The notes: a model not told the origin generated them from the sequence alone. 64,000 nucleotides of DNA from Botryosphaeria dothidea (GCA_011503125.2 WWBZ02000016.1:1984001-2048000), one strand, 5' to 3'; shown: positions 21,656-33,357, counted from the first letter of the stretch. Numbers and translations: made by a program.

Positions 21656-22197
21656 TTACCGCGCAAGGTATGGGTTGAGACGATACTCCGGATGCTGCAT
21701 GTACTGTTGCCTCGGCTTGTTCATGACCTTGTCCCTCATTTCAATGATACATTGGCGGATCGATTCAAGCCCAGCGTCTTTCAGAGTTGCGATTGCCTTC
21801 CTATCTGCCTCCACGCAACTCCTCAGTTCGTTCAAAGCATCGATTTCTCCGTGGGTGATCCGGTCGAAAGGCAGAGCAGAATAGTCCGAGATTTCAAATA
21901 CCGCCTTGTAGATCTCCTTGTAAGCTTCCAATAGCCAGGCCCAAAGAGTTCTACCGCAACTGAGCTCATCTGTGATGCTCTTCAAGTTGGAGAGAATGGT
22001 ATTTCTGTCTTCAGCTCCCATGATCTCGTCGTACTTCTATCCGCACTTGTCAGTAGCATTGTCCCGCATGTCAGTGAGCTTCTTACCCTCTTTTTCTTCT
22101 TTCTGTCTCTCTCATTGCGAAGAGATTGTTCAAGGTCCTTGAGCTTTTTCTTTGTCTGTTCGATCTGCTCTTCGATCGCAGCCTCCTCAAATGTCAT
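21656..22197 (-). CDS. tandem coiled-coil family, copy C (unknown function)
   Basis: Two exons: complement(21656..22036, 22087..22197), 163 aa from MTFEEAAIEEQ. The frame stays open upstream to an ATG at 22491, which would give 261 aa, so the true start is unsettled. The coiled coil EEQIEQTKKKLKDLEQSL is almost the same as in copy D, and the basic RKKKKR precedes the 50-nt phase-0 intron. Exon 2 begins KYDEIMGAEDR, has a helical middle with a Trp-rich RTLWAWLLEAYKEIYK, and then the family motif LPFDRITHGEIDALNELRS and VEADRKAIATL. A short tail follows. No signal peptide or membrane segment. Confidence 0.75.
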
Positions 22198-22853
22198 ATC
22201 AGTTTCATGATCCTGAGGCTCGGGCTTGGCATGGGTGCTTCCAGTTGGGTGAACATAGTGAGCCTCAATTCTGGAAATGATTCTTTGCACTCCATGTCTG
22301 GAGTTGAGTGAAAGATTTTGTGTTGAAGAGCCCGTGATAAGTACCTGCTGTTGCACCGAGTGTCTGCTATTTAGGGCAGCATTATAGTCACGCGAGAGAA
22401 GATGGAAGGCAGGTTCCAGGTTCCACACTGCATTAATATGGCACTCACGTGTGCGAATTACTGCCACATGATATTTTTCATTTGGCCTCACTACATATCT
22501 GCTCTCCTCAGAAGGAACTCACATTATCACTAGATTTATTCAGGATCGGGTGCACATGGCAGTAGTCACGATTGATGAGTAGCATTCTGTTATTTTTTTT
22601 GTCTTTGTTTGTGTCAAATTTCTCGTCCATTGCCTTTACTTCATATCATGAACTACCTATCAAAATCGGTCCCCTCATTTTGACGTACCTGAAGTGAACT
22701 TTTGGCAACTTGCATGCAAGATAGACATAGTCCCTCTCCTCCCCTGGTCTCGGCTGATCAATCTTGAAGCCCTTCATTCACGTTTAAGACAATCTGTAGA
22801 ATGCTATAGGTTGACTGTATTACTCTCCAGTCGTCAAAACTCGTCTTCGAAGA
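22198..22853. other. spacer between copies C and D
   Basis: Includes the open 5' extension of copy C (to 22491) and the 3' flank of copy D. Nothing else is recognised. Confidence 0.45.
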
Positions 22854-23442
22854 TCACTGCCACGACTTTCTCCGTAGGACATGCGTCTGCAAAGCCTTCA
22901 CCTTCTTCCAAATTGAACGCAGCTTAGAATGTGCTTTGCGGTCTCTCAAGGCTTCCAGTGCAGCGAGGTCCCGATCGATAAGTTGTTTCAAGTCTCTCAA
23001 GAAGTAGGCGTCGTCCCCATTGAAGCGGTCGAACGGGATGAGATGGGGATGAGAATTAATCTCCGTTAGGGCGTTGTTGATGAATTGATACATATCACGC
23101 TTCTCTTTGACGAATGTGTCTAAGTGCGCAAGGCGTTGATGAACATCGGATAGGAGATTTGGTAGAGAATGCGCTCCAGCTTCGTCTTTGTCTGGATAGG
23201 ACATCATGGCGTTCCAAATCTGCATTCAAGTCTCTTAGCCAAGCCTGCTATCCGGCATTATTCTGGAACTTTACCTCCTTGTTCTTTTCCGCCCGTTCCG
23301 CACGGGGGTCTTGCTCGAGCTCTTTGAGCTTCCTCTTAGTCTGTTCGATCTGTTTCTCAAGCTCTGCCTCCCTAGTTGATGGGGTGACGTCGTGGCAAGC
23401 CGCTTTCCGCATCTGCTTAACGCCTTTAGCAGATGGCTCCAT
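22854..23442 (-). CDS. tandem coiled-coil family, copy D (unknown function)
   Basis: Two exons: complement(22854..23219, 23275..23442), 177 aa. It starts MEPSAKGVKQMRKAA. The coiled coil EAELEKQIEQTKRKLKELEQ is followed by acidic/basic RAERAEKNKE and a 55-nt phase-0 intron at the same place as in B and C. Exon 2 has IWNAMMSYPDKDEAG, a helical stretch and the family motif IPFDRFNGDDAYFLRDLKQ with IDRDLAALEAL. The C-terminus is strongly basic (KVKALQTHVLRRKSW). This is the most upstream copy of the array. Confidence 0.75.
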
Positions 23443-25105
23443 GGTGAAATTGTCTACTGTAGTGGTGCTGTATTTGAGGTATCAGCAGCTGAGGTTATTT
23501 TCAAGAGTGAGAGCCGAGTAAATGATCCGCAGCTTGCTCGCTTTGCTCCCGGAAGGAGCCATCCGGGATTGACACGTGATAGCCAATCTGACCCTGTATC
23601 AGTATCCACGGACTGTACTGGTTCACTCACTATCACTACTAAAGGAAGGAAGAAGAAGGCACAGAAGTGCTCAGTAGTTGCTCAAACCAAGTCACCTCAC
23701 TTGAGTTAATTTTTCAGTCGCGGCTATTTGGCCTGACGAGCTGCTTATCCATTTCCACTTTCCCTGCCACCTTCATTCTGGTTCTTGATCTCGGCATTGT
23801 TATTTTCTCCTTCCGACTGGCTTTCTAGTTCGCATTTCATTCTTTCCTCTTTTGTGACCAGCTCTCGCAGCCCTGAACTTCATGTTGCTGAACTTGGAGT
23901 AGTACTCAGTCTTGGGCGCTCGAGTCAGCCTCTGGACCGGTGGATCACCCACGCCATCGGTAGTGCCAATAAAAGAAATACCGCATGAGCATGGAATGCA
24001 GCAATAGCCCACGACGCGGATGAGGAAGCCGAGGGTCTGAAAAAGTACTATTCATGAGGATGGATGAGCTCTTATGATATTGAGGGCGAATAGCGGATCC
24101 GATCGACGTTTCAGAATGAACTGGATCTAACGCTTCACGGCAATCTGACCAGCTCATGGGTACCTGCCTTCGCCAATGACGCCCACGACACCGGTATGAT
24201 CGGTAGGGTGACATTTGTGATCACCCATGGCGACATTTGCTTGGTTCAAGTTTTGATGATTCATTTGTGAAAACAGTTAGTTGTTCGGTCCGATTTTTTT
24301 CTACTACTATGGTGGAAAAGGCTGGTATTTTAGTTTCTGTAGAGCATTGCGCGAGCAAGGTATCTGACGGATTTCGCGAGGCTGCAGCACAAACGCAGGT
24401 GACCTGACGTGACAGTATGTAGTGTTGTGCAGCCTTTCCATTCTTATCCAAAAGAGTCTATCAAGATAGCTTATCAACTGCTTCCTTGAAACCCCTTGGA
24501 ATTTTACTTTCGATTCATCTTCAAGCTCAAGGTGGACCCTGGAGTAGATGTGGTGCGCGCTGAAGTGATTATTGGCTGATAGATGGCATTACACCTCCCA
24601 TGCGATGCAATGAAAACGCTCAGAGGCTTATTAGATAGTCTGAAAGATGGCATAAACCTCAGTTGTGCCCAGATGGTAGGGTGTTGCTACGGGATTGCAG
24701 CTAAAGTGCTGACATGAGGTGGACAAGGCGTTGATGTTTAGGGCGTATTCTCGTCCACTGAATCTTCATTGTTCCTTCGTCGAGCAAATCATTATAATTT
24801 GTAAAGAAATGCGCATACTACTTCAGAACGTGGCTTTTGTAGCTGAGGGCTGGATCAGATGCGCCTTTCGACGAACCCACGCCGAACAAACCCGGCGATG
24901 GTTGAATCCCTGCCTTGAGAATAGAGCCCATCACAAATCAAAGATCTCCTTCGTAAGCGTACAGATGAATCGTTGATTAAGCAATGAGAATAGATTTTGA
25001 GGACATTTCGGTATACATATTTTCATAATCGATAAATGACCAATTCCATCACTCCATCTTTACGTGAAAGAGTGTTGCTGAGGAGCAGATACTGTCTCTC
25101 ATAGC
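23443..25105. other. 1.7-kb AT-richer region with scattered decayed frames
   Basis: I see no intact gene. On the minus strand, 23751-23890 holds a short charged open stretch (LRELVTKEERMKCELESQS) that faintly recalls the family coiled coil but has no flanking support. Possibly old pseudogene sequence. Confidence 0.4.
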
Positions 25106-25832
25106 TTAATAAGCATCAGAAACAGTCGTATCATCCCTGGCATCCAGATTTTCAAGCATGTCATCAAAATCCTCATCATTCTCATCCATGTCTCACAGAG
25201 TGGCATTCCTCTGCAACACCGTAACGGCACGCTGACCAATTCTCGCGCCGCCAGGGATCTCAATCCGCACCCCCGAGCTCTTGAGGTAGCGTGGATGCAC
25301 AACAGTGCTCGTCCTATTCCCCTGTACCGCCCTCTTCTCGGGCTCCGGGTTACCGCCATCATCGTCAGTCCCATCTTCCGCAGAATCATCACTGCCAGCG
25401 TTTCCGCCGGGCTCTCTCTTCTCCCCATCGACACCGGTAGCTGGGTCGGTGCAGACGGACTACATAGCAATGTCGCCAGCATTGGAGAACTCGCAGGGAC
25501 CACCACGACAGTACGATTTGCGATTGGCACATTGAGGACTTACTTCTGTTTTCTTCAGCGGGAACACAACGATTGAGGCGGGCTTTGCTGTCACTGGTCG
25601 GGCTAGTACTGGAAAATGGATACTCATCGCACTGGAAACCAGCATCATGGTTTTGCTTGGCCAAGCAGAAAAGACGCAGCGTGTTGGACCTTTTTGGTTC
25701 AGTTGGCTCTACGTATAGCCGCGCAGGGAGATATCTTAGACGAGTGCACGTTGGTTCAGTCTTCAGGTGGTGCCGCGCTGCAAGAACAAACATTATTGTC
25801 CCGCCTTGTGGAGAAAGCTGAGGATGATACAC
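25106..25832 (-). pseudogene. decayed gene with NucA/NucB-like nuclease block
   Basis: Reading the minus strand, one frame contains LAKQNHDAGFQCDEYPFSST and RCVPAEENRS. These match the CDEYPF...VP..EN core of the DNase NucA/NucB domain. The frame then shifts by one base and continues as CANRKSYCRGGPCEFSNAG, an in-frame TAG (25460-25462), a long acidic stretch with VHPRYLKSSGVRIEIPGGA, an in-frame TGA (25193-25195), and an acidic tail ending in TAA at 25106. Both stops are one C-to-T change away from Gln or Arg codons. The upstream part beyond 25832 is not traced. An unrecognised intron could explain the shift, but not both stops. Non-functional status is therefore likely, not certain. Confidence 0.55.
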
Positions 25833-26256
25833 TCAGCTATTGGCAAAGAATCAGTCCACGTGTAAGGTCTGAAATCATTTGAGAGTTCGAAGTAGCCGCT
25901 TGAGGCAGTAATCTACCATTGAGTATCGCTTGTGAGCCAGTCGTTCAAATCAGCACAACAGCAAAGCGGTGTAGAAACAGGCATCAATGGAAGTATGATT
26001 CAGACGGGAGGTGTGTCTACCACATGGTGTGCTGAAAGTTGTTGGAGATCGGAGCGGAAGTGAAGATCAGCAGCCACAGCCGCCCGGGGTAGTGTTGTTG
26101 GTTGTGGAGAGCTGCGCCGCTTTGGCGTTGGGTCGTTGCGGCGCGGAGCAGATCTGCGTCATTGCAGCCTGCCCATCTCCACTCTGCAAGGAAGAAGAAC
26201 ACACTATTTATTTAGGACCCGCTCCAGAAGTCCTCCGCACTGCATTCTTCGCCCTC
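25833..26256. other. promoter region of the three-repeat protein
   Basis: Between the pseudogene and the next ATG. The frame is open upstream of 26257 but looks non-coding. Confidence 0.5.
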
Positions 26257-27822
26257 ATGGCTACCTCTCCAGATCTCAGCCTGCCGCCCACCGCGCCGGT
26301 GGAGCGACACCGCGACGAGTCCATGGAGCTGCTCCCGGCCGCTCTCTACACTCTGGTAGACCTCTCAGACGCAGAGCTCGACGAGCTGCAGCGCGTGTGT
26401 GAGTCTCAGATCCCCGATGTCGACCCCGGAGCCAATGTACGCAGGCCGCCAGAGTCGCGCTTCGTCGGGCGTTCTCTACGCGCCGTCTACGACTACCACC
26501 TCGAGCTTGGCAGCCAACGCACCTTTAACCCCATCTACTTCGTTGTAGCCACGGCCAAGGACTGGAAACGCAAGGGTGTACTGCTCGTTACCCTCGATGA
26601 TGGCGACTTTGACACTCCCGGCTGCAAGACGGATTCTTTCTTCATCAAACCCGCCGACTCTGGTTTGAGCTTTGTCAATCTCCAGGTTGGAAACTCTGAA
26701 TGGTCCGAAGAGAAAGAATCTTATGACATCTCTCCGGGCAGCGACGACGACGGCGGTGATGACGACAAGAGCAAGGACGACGAGGGCCACAGTTCCGACA
26801 GCGGCCCTGAGTGCCCCGTACACCTCAAGCATATCAGCTACTACACAGCTCTTTACGTCGTCGATTCAGTCGATCCCGACAAGCTCATCGCTAAGCACCT
26901 GGAGCCCGGCGCCTCATACTCAAAAAAGAACCCCGCCACCGATTACTTCATCCGCTGCCAAGCCGTCCTCACGCCCAAGACCACGCCACCAGTCAACACA
27001 GCCGCCTCTCGTGCTCCAGACCCCAATGTTACCGAGGATCTGATCTCTCAGGCCTGCACCATGCATCTCGTCCGCTGCCGCAAGAACCCACGGCTGCACA
27101 AGACCCTGCTTCTTGTATGCGACACCTCTGACCACCAGGAACACGGCATCCTGATTGTCCGGCTCTCGTGGGACGGCGTGACCTCCGGCCGCTCGAAGGC
27201 CCAGCTCGGTGCCATCGGCGCCGCCGCTCCACGGGAAGCCCAACGCATGCCGTGTGTTGTGTACGAGGGGTTTCAGCAGATCTACTGCAACCTGCACAAC
27301 GGCGTGAGGGTGTGGCGCGCCGCCCATCCGCGCGTCGCCGCCTTCGCGTACAACACCGGCAAGGATGCAAGTAATTCAAGGGGTTTCGGGGAGAGGGTGC
27401 TGGATCCGGAGAGGCGCAATGACGGGGACGAATGGCTCGTGTACGGGCCTGTGCATCCTCCAGGGCTTATGGCCAACAAGCCGATTGAGTGGTCGTTCGA
27501 TGAAGCAGTGAGGCGGTTTCCCTGGCTCTGCAGGCAGAATCGTTTTGATGAGAACTTGTTACGGAAATATTTCGTCTGCATAGACAACAACGATCCGGAA
27601 GAGAAGGGCGTGTTGCTGGTGAGGATGGATTGGCATGGCGACGTACACAGAAGTGACGAAGAGCTGTTGAGCTTGAACTCAAAAGATAGGGTGACTTCAA
27701 TACGTGTGCCCGGGAAGGAAGCATTGGGCATCATCGAAGCTGGATTGAAGGGAGATACAGCAAGGCTGGACCCCGCGGCCATTGAATTCTTCCGTCTACA
27801 GCCTGATTCTTCACAGACGTGA
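26257..27822 (+). CDS. unknown 521-aa protein with three internal repeats
   Basis: Single exon. I chose the ATG at 26257 (MATSPDLSLPP) over the far upstream in-frame start because the intervening 82 codons look like leader. I do not recognise the family. The protein has three copies of a short unit, [YL]-[FL]-[VL]-V-x(5-9)-KGVLLV-[TR]-[LM]-[DS]-x-x-G, at residues 93-118, 284-307 and 438-462: YFVVATAKDWKRKGVLLVTL, LLVCDTSDHQEHGILIVRL and YFVCIDNNDPEEKGVLLVRM. A very acidic linker occupies 159-185. Each unit would form a beta hairpin, so a triplicated beta-rich domain is likely. No signal peptide or membrane span, so probably cytosolic or nuclear. Confidence 0.8.
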   Translation: MATSPDLSLPPTAPVERHRDESMELLPAALYTLVDLSDAELDELQRVCESQIPDVDPGANVRRPPESRFVGRSLRAVYDYHLELGSQRTFNPIYFVVATAKDWKRKGVLLVTLDDGDFDTPGCKTDSFFIKPADSGLSFVNLQVGNSEWSEEKESYDISPGSDDDGGDDDKSKDDEGHSSDSGPECPVHLKHISYYTALYVVDSVDPDKLIAKHLEPGASYSKKNPATDYFIRCQAVLTPKTTPPVNTAASRAPDPNVTEDLISQACTMHLVRCRKNPRLHKTLLLVCDTSDHQEHGILIVRLSWDGVTSGRSKAQLGAIGAAAPREAQRMPCVVYEGFQQIYCNLHNGVRVWRAAHPRVAAFAYNTGKDASNSRGFGERVLDPERRNDGDEWLVYGPVHPPGLMANKPIEWSFDEAVRRFPWLCRQNRFDENLLRKYFVCIDNNDPEEKGVLLVRMDWHGDVHRSDEELLSLNSKDRVTSIRVPGKEALGIIEAGLKGDTARLDPAAIEFFRLQPDSSQT

Positions 27823-27987
27823 TCCCTTTCCAGACAATGTACTGCAGAAATGACTATATGCTTGGAAATAGCACCGGAGGGATCGATTGTTTGTCCTTGA
27901 TATCATTTCGTTATGGTGAGGAAAATTCGAACTCACCCCTCTTCACCGTCTTATTCGTCTCACATGTTCAGTTGACTAGGCTTCATC

Positions 27988-29761
27988 ATGGCTCCCACAA
28001 ATTCGAGAAGTTGCACAGGCAGCAGCGTACATGAAGTTCGGAGCGCTTCCGGACGAAAATGCAGCCAATCACCTGAAGGTATCACCAGTCGCTTATTGAG
28101 TCTCATGCACGATACGCATGGAACCATTAGATCAGCACAGGTAGCAGTGAATGTGGCCAGATATTCTGCAGCCCCTAGGTGTGATACCGACTGTCCGTGT
28201 GCGTGTCACAAAAGGTTGTTTCTCCGGAGCCCGAAGCTGCTGGAGCAACTTGTCGGCCGACTGTTCCTCGGGTATACGTGCCTTCCTTTCCTCAAGCAGC
28301 CTTGCACTTCGGTGACATGCCACCAGAGGAGCGTGGCTAGTGCTTCCATGACTTACTTCCTCCCCAGATGGTTCTCCGAAAAAGCCGTCTCCGCAACTTT
28401 CATGTCTACTCCTTTAGGTAACCCATCACTCAACCTGAAAATTCGGCGCGTGGTGCCTGAAATGAGCCAGCTCTTCCGGTTAAGCAGATATGGAGATGCC
28501 CAAGGATTGCGGGATTTGTTCGTCAGCGGCATGGCCTCTCCTGATGACGTTCACATTCGTGGTGGTTGGTCCGCTCTACATGTAAATACTCGGCTCCTCC
28601 CTTTAGCCGCTTTGAGATGCTGACGTTGGCCGCTCAAGTTTGCCGTTGACCACGGGCGGATAGAAGCGTGCAAGTTTCTTCTGGACATTGGCGCGGATCC
28701 GGAATGGGAGTCAGCCACGGGGAAGTAAGTGCCGTCTTTCTTGAACAGACATTTGCTCCAGGAAAGCCCAAGCCGAATGCTCACTCCCTACCAGCACGCC
28801 CGTGGACATGGCCTGGAACAACATCCTCCAGCTGAACATCCCAGCCAAAGCTGCCGAAGTGCTCGCCATCCTCTTCCCCGGCGCGGACTTCATCCAATCC
28901 CGCATCTTCAGCCGCCTGCACCGCATCATCCTCGGCCTCGAAGGCGGCGGCAGCGACGACGACCTCCGCAAAGAGCTCGCCAGCGGCCGCACGCCCATCG
29001 ACGTCCGCGACATCGACGGCTGGACGCCCCTCCACTGGGCCGCGCGGCGGGGCGACCACAGGGCGCTCTCGACGCTCATGCAGCACGGCGCGGACCCCTT
29101 CCTCAGCACCGAGAGCGTCGGCCTGACCAGCCTGCACCTGGCCGCGCTCTCCAACTCGGTGCCGTGCGTGCAGACGCTCCTGCAGCGCCGGCACGGCAAC
29201 CGCATGCTCGACCTCGAGGTCGAGGACTGCTACGGCAGCGGGCCCCTGCGGGTGACGTCGGCGCACAACTGCGCGGCCGCCGCCGCGTGCCTGATGCGGC
29301 ACGGCGCGGACCTCAACCAGCAGGACCGCGTGGGCGAGACGCCGCTGCTGTCGGCCGTGTACAACAACTCGCACGAGATGATCACGTTGCTGCTCAAGGC
29401 GGGCGCCGACTTCGCGCGCGCGACGGCCTGGGCCAACGGCATCCTGCACTTCGCCGCCAACGAGAGCGACGTCGAGACGCTGGCGCTGCTGACCAAGGCG
29501 CGCATGCGCGGGCTGGACGTCGAGGCGCGGAACTCGGATGGGCTGACGGCTGGGGAGCTGGCGGAGGGGCGGGACAATGCACCGGAGGGGTTCACAGAGG
29601 CGTGGGGGCGTCTGATTGCCAGCATCACGGAGGAGGATCTGGAGGACAGTTGGCATTCTCCGACGCCGAGTACCGACAAGAGCTTTCATAGCTTCGAGGA
29701 TCTGGTTTGGTACGAAGCGGAGCTGGGGGCGGAGGTCGATATTGCTGAGGCTGGGCTTTAG
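27988..29761 (+). CDS. fungal ankyrin-repeat protein
   Basis: Three exons: 27988..28581, 28639..28724, 28795..29761, about 548 aa. The first 190 residues match the non-ankyrin N-terminus common in fungal ankyrin proteins: a Cys-rich DCPCACHKR followed by LFLGYTCLPFLKQPCTSVTC. This leads to LFRLSRYGDAQGLRDLFVSG and the first repeat, WSALHFAVDHGRIEACKFLL. Further repeats are DGWTPLHWAARRGDHRALS, GLTSLHLAALSNSVPC, GPLRVTSAHNCAAAAACLM and GETPLLSAVYNNSHEMITLL. The C-terminus is acidic. Function is probably protein binding; no catalytic domain is attached. An additional upstream exon cannot be excluded. The last exon is notably GC-rich. Confidence 0.85.
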
Positions 29762-30063
29762 TCGCCAAGTAGTGCTGTGTAGATCAGACTTGCTCTGCTT
29801 CGTCTTGTTGTGCCATGGAATGCATCTTCCTACCCTTCTTTGAGAGAGCTCACTGGGCGCGGGCATATGAACGGGCTGCGATCCAAGTTGCCTTGAAGAT
29901 TACATCTACTTCTTAATATTGGCGTACCGTCCCCCAACCTATCCCTTTACCAAGGCGTTGCCGCCTCTCGGCGCTCTTTCAAGACCATCACAGCCAATCA
30001 ACTCGACAGGAAAAAGCAATCGACGTAGATCCACCAGCCAAGCTACATCTTGGCACAGGAACC
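29762..30063. other. convergent intergenic region
   Basis: 3' flanks of the ankyrin and cytidine deaminase genes. Nothing else is seen. Confidence 0.55.
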
Positions 30064-30821
30064 TCACGCCTTCGTCCCGTTGTTCTCATGTTGCCTCCTC
30101 TGCGCCAATAGCTGCTCCGGTGGCGGCAGCACGTCCGGGCCAAAGGACATGGGCAGCAGCTCGCTCATGGTCTTAACCTGGTACTTGCCGTCCCTCGTGT
30201 GCATGAAAATCGGGGTGTCGAGCTGCTCAAGCCCACACATATATCAGCCAGACAGTTCCGCAGAAAGGAGCGTACAGTGTTCTCTTGCGAAAGAACGGGA
30301 CATGGCACGTACCTCGAGAAACTCCCTGAGAAACTGCCTGCACATGCCGCAAGGACTGCAGTAGTCGTCCGGCAGGTCCGTCGCCACGCCCACGGCCTTG
30401 ATGTCGCCCCTCCCGTAGCCAAAGGTTGTCACGGCCGTGCCGACTGCGACGCGCTCGGCGCAGGTGCCCACTGGATATGCGGCGTTTTCGACGTTGGCGC
30501 CGAGGATGATTTCGGGCGAGGACGAAGACGAGGAGGATGCCGAGGAAGGGTGGATGAGAAGAGCGGCGCCGACGCGGAACTGGGAGTAGGGGCCTGTAGA
30601 AAGATAGGGAGCTGGTATTAGCTGTGGATCGTTGGAAGATGAAGCTGGGGCAGGCGCGGAGGTCATCATGTGTGCGCTGAAGTAGCTACATAGCTGCAGC
30701 ACGTAGATTATGACGTACAGTAGGCCCTGCCCCGCGCCTCAAGCGCGCCCTTGGACAGCGCGTCCACCTCCGTCACCGTAAGTCCATGTATCAAGTCGCT
30801 CTGTTGCTCTGCCGCTGGCAT
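30064..30821 (-). CDS. CDD1: cytidine deaminase
   Basis: Three exons: complement(30064..30222, 30313..30593, 30719..30821), 180 aa. It converts cytidine and deoxycytidine to uridine and deoxyuridine in the pyrimidine salvage pathway, using one zinc per subunit. The first splice joins ALEARGRAY to CPYSQFRVGAALL, the substrate-binding start. Zinc and proton-shuttle residues are in NVENAAYPVGTCAERVA (Cys and Glu) and SPCGMCRQFLREF (two Cys). The last exon begins LDTPIFMHTRDGKY and contains ELLPMSFGPD, which is typical of the family end. Introns are 125 and 90 nt, longer than most in the window. A run of Ser codons lies in the middle of exon 2. Confidence 0.95.
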
Positions 30822-33357
30822 TGTGGAAAGGGAAAGAGAAGAAAGGGAAAGGAGGGAAGAAGGGAAACGAGCGCCGGGGTACAGAGACAGGGAGGGGATA
30901 CCGCGAAAAGTGCGGGGATGGACTAGGCAGCGCGCCGTAACAGGGATCCATGAAGGAGATAACAGGAGATAAGTGCCGGCGGCCTGCGGAACATGCGCGA
31001 ACAGGCAGCCGTAATGGCGGGATTCGCCTGCATTGCCGTTTGCGGGCTGCTTTGAAGTAATACAACTACTGCTCCAACGACATTATTGATAGAAGCTTGG
31101 AATATGACAGCGAACCTCGCCCCGCAGGAATCCTCTTGATGAGCTTGTAGTTTGCATGCTCTGTTTCTGCTCTCAAGTGATGCCAGTGACGCAGATCTGG
31201 TCTGCTTGTCACAGCTTTAACTAAAAAAAAAGTACGTGCTGGACACGCATGGTAAGTACCTAGCCGTGGCTGGTGGAATTCTTTTCATTTCAAACGGGAA
31301 ACCTTAGAACCACATGGATGAAGATTTCCAGTCGGCGTCTGGTTCAAAGCCCGCTCACTGCGCGGGATACCGATATCAGTCAGACGGTCGCTTTCTGTTC
31401 TCTTGGTGCTGCAGAGCCGCAGTCAAAGGAGGGGATATGCCTGCGCTACACGAGACACAAGGTGAATTAGAGGGTCTCCTGGTTGGGGTTGCCCATACAA
31501 GCTCTCCTCGTATCATGCACATTTGATGACCTTCGCGGTGCAGACATCGGCGACTCGCTGTTGACGAAGAAGAGGGTGAGAAAGTATCTTCCATCCGTCG
31601 ATCCCCACTGGTCCGCCATGACGCAACCGATGCGCGCGATCAGGGTCTCTACATCAACCTCTCACTGTCACCGCCACTGATGCACCCTGTTTTGACTTCT
31701 TGCTGATCTTCATACCTCCTTTCGAATCCGCGTGTTCCATTATCCCTGGCCCACGTTGCCTCCCAACCTTCCCGTGCACGAGGGGAAAGGATACTGGAAA
31801 AAGTAACGATGCACGGGAAACCGCCCGGGAGCGTGCGGCAGAACGTGATGGAAATCTGCCACAAGATGGGAACAAAGCATTTGAGGACAGCGAGCGAAAA
31901 AAAAAGTCATGCCGGATGGTCAACCTCTCACTTAGCTGAGCCCGAACACCACGAACTGGCACCACGGGCAAAGCAACCATGTTCTCAGTCTTTTGTCATC
32001 CCCAGGCGCAGGGCCCATTGATTTGCATGCTGCAGACTGGGCCCACGTGCGTGCGCTAGTTCTCTGTGCGACGTATGTACGTCGTGCCGCTGGCCATGGC
32101 AACAGGTGCCGCGGACGGAGCAGGCATGTTGCCGCAAGAATAAATGCAAATCGCTCGAATGGTAGGTGGCGGTGTTTCACTTTGTTGCTTTTGTGGCATC
32201 TCTGACCGTCAATCGATTTCTCACTGCCCTTCGTTGCCCCTCCTTTTCTTGCTTTCTTTTTACGTCCAACATGTGAATGCGATCTTCGACCTGCAGGAAG
32301 GAAGCGCGTGGCAGCGAGATCTCGACATCGTTGGGCTGCCAATGGCATGGCGACATGCATGGTTACAAGTCGCGCCAAGGGTCCAGCAGAGAGACACGGC
32401 TTGTCCAAGGATCTTTCCGCGCCTTGAGGCAGAGGAGATTGCTCCGCGCAGGACGGCCATCACAAAGTCGTAGGTGCTTCAACCATCAGCATCAACACCG
32501 GCATGACCGTACTTGACCGAGTTCGCCGGTGGGCCTTATTGGGCGCGGTGAAGTAAGTGAAGTCCTTTCAGTCCTCCTTCCGGGTTGACCCTCGGCGCGC
32601 ACGTTCCTCTGTAGCAGCCGCGTCTTTCTGGGTCCTCTTCCGCTTTGCTTTTGGATGCAACGTCGTCCATCGCACCGGCGGCGACAGCAGGCCTGAACCG
32701 CGGAGAAACCGAGCGGTTCGGTGACGTCCGTCCGGGGCCCGCTCCGCCCCAGGACGGGAGAGAGATAGAGATGCGGTGGGGATTTGAGTTTGGTGGAGAG
32801 AGAATGGTTCGCTGTGTTTTAATCTACTTGGCGTGGGGCCGACCCAGCGCAGGCATGAGCAGCGCGGCTACGTGCGCAGCAAACGAGCGTCGACCCGTAT
32901 TAGATGGCAGCAAACAGCATTATTTCTCCGGACGCCGTAATAGCGGCGGGTACGGCCGCAAAACAAGACGTAGAGGAGAAGCCGAAACCTTAATCCCCGG
33001 ACTGCGGGACAGGAGAGGGACCACGAAGAGCTCAGCAGTTGGGGCTGCGAAAGATGGAGCAGAGTCGCAAAAGGGGAAACGGAGAAAAGTAGGGGAAATA
33101 GGCGTGCATGGGTGGATATTAGGAACGACGTTGTGTGTGCCTAACTAGAGGCCGGGCTTGTCCCGCAGCACAGGCGCAGTTAGGCTAAGCAGCGGCAGTC
33201 GTCAAGCAAGCAACGTGGAAGCCACGAGGCCGGGGCCGGGACGGGGGCCCAGTGGGGACGGGGGCGCGGCAAGCAGAAAGGCAGAGAGGGAGAGGCGATG
33301 GCCATTGGCAAACGCACGGCGGGAGGGGCGGCGGAAGGCCAGGTAGGCAGGCAGGCA

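Noticed and set aside
22198..22491. Upstream extension of copy C as certain coding sequence
   Set aside because: The frame is open, but its residues do not resemble the N-termini of the other copies; kept only as an alternative start.
23751..23890. Charged minus-strand stretch as a fifth copy of the coiled-coil family
   Set aside because: Similarity is limited to E/K-rich composition, with no family motif, intron or exon 2 counterpart nearby.
31342..31352. GGTTCAAAGCC, a perfect tRNA B-box match
   Set aside because: No A box, anticodon stem or acceptor pairing around it on either strand.
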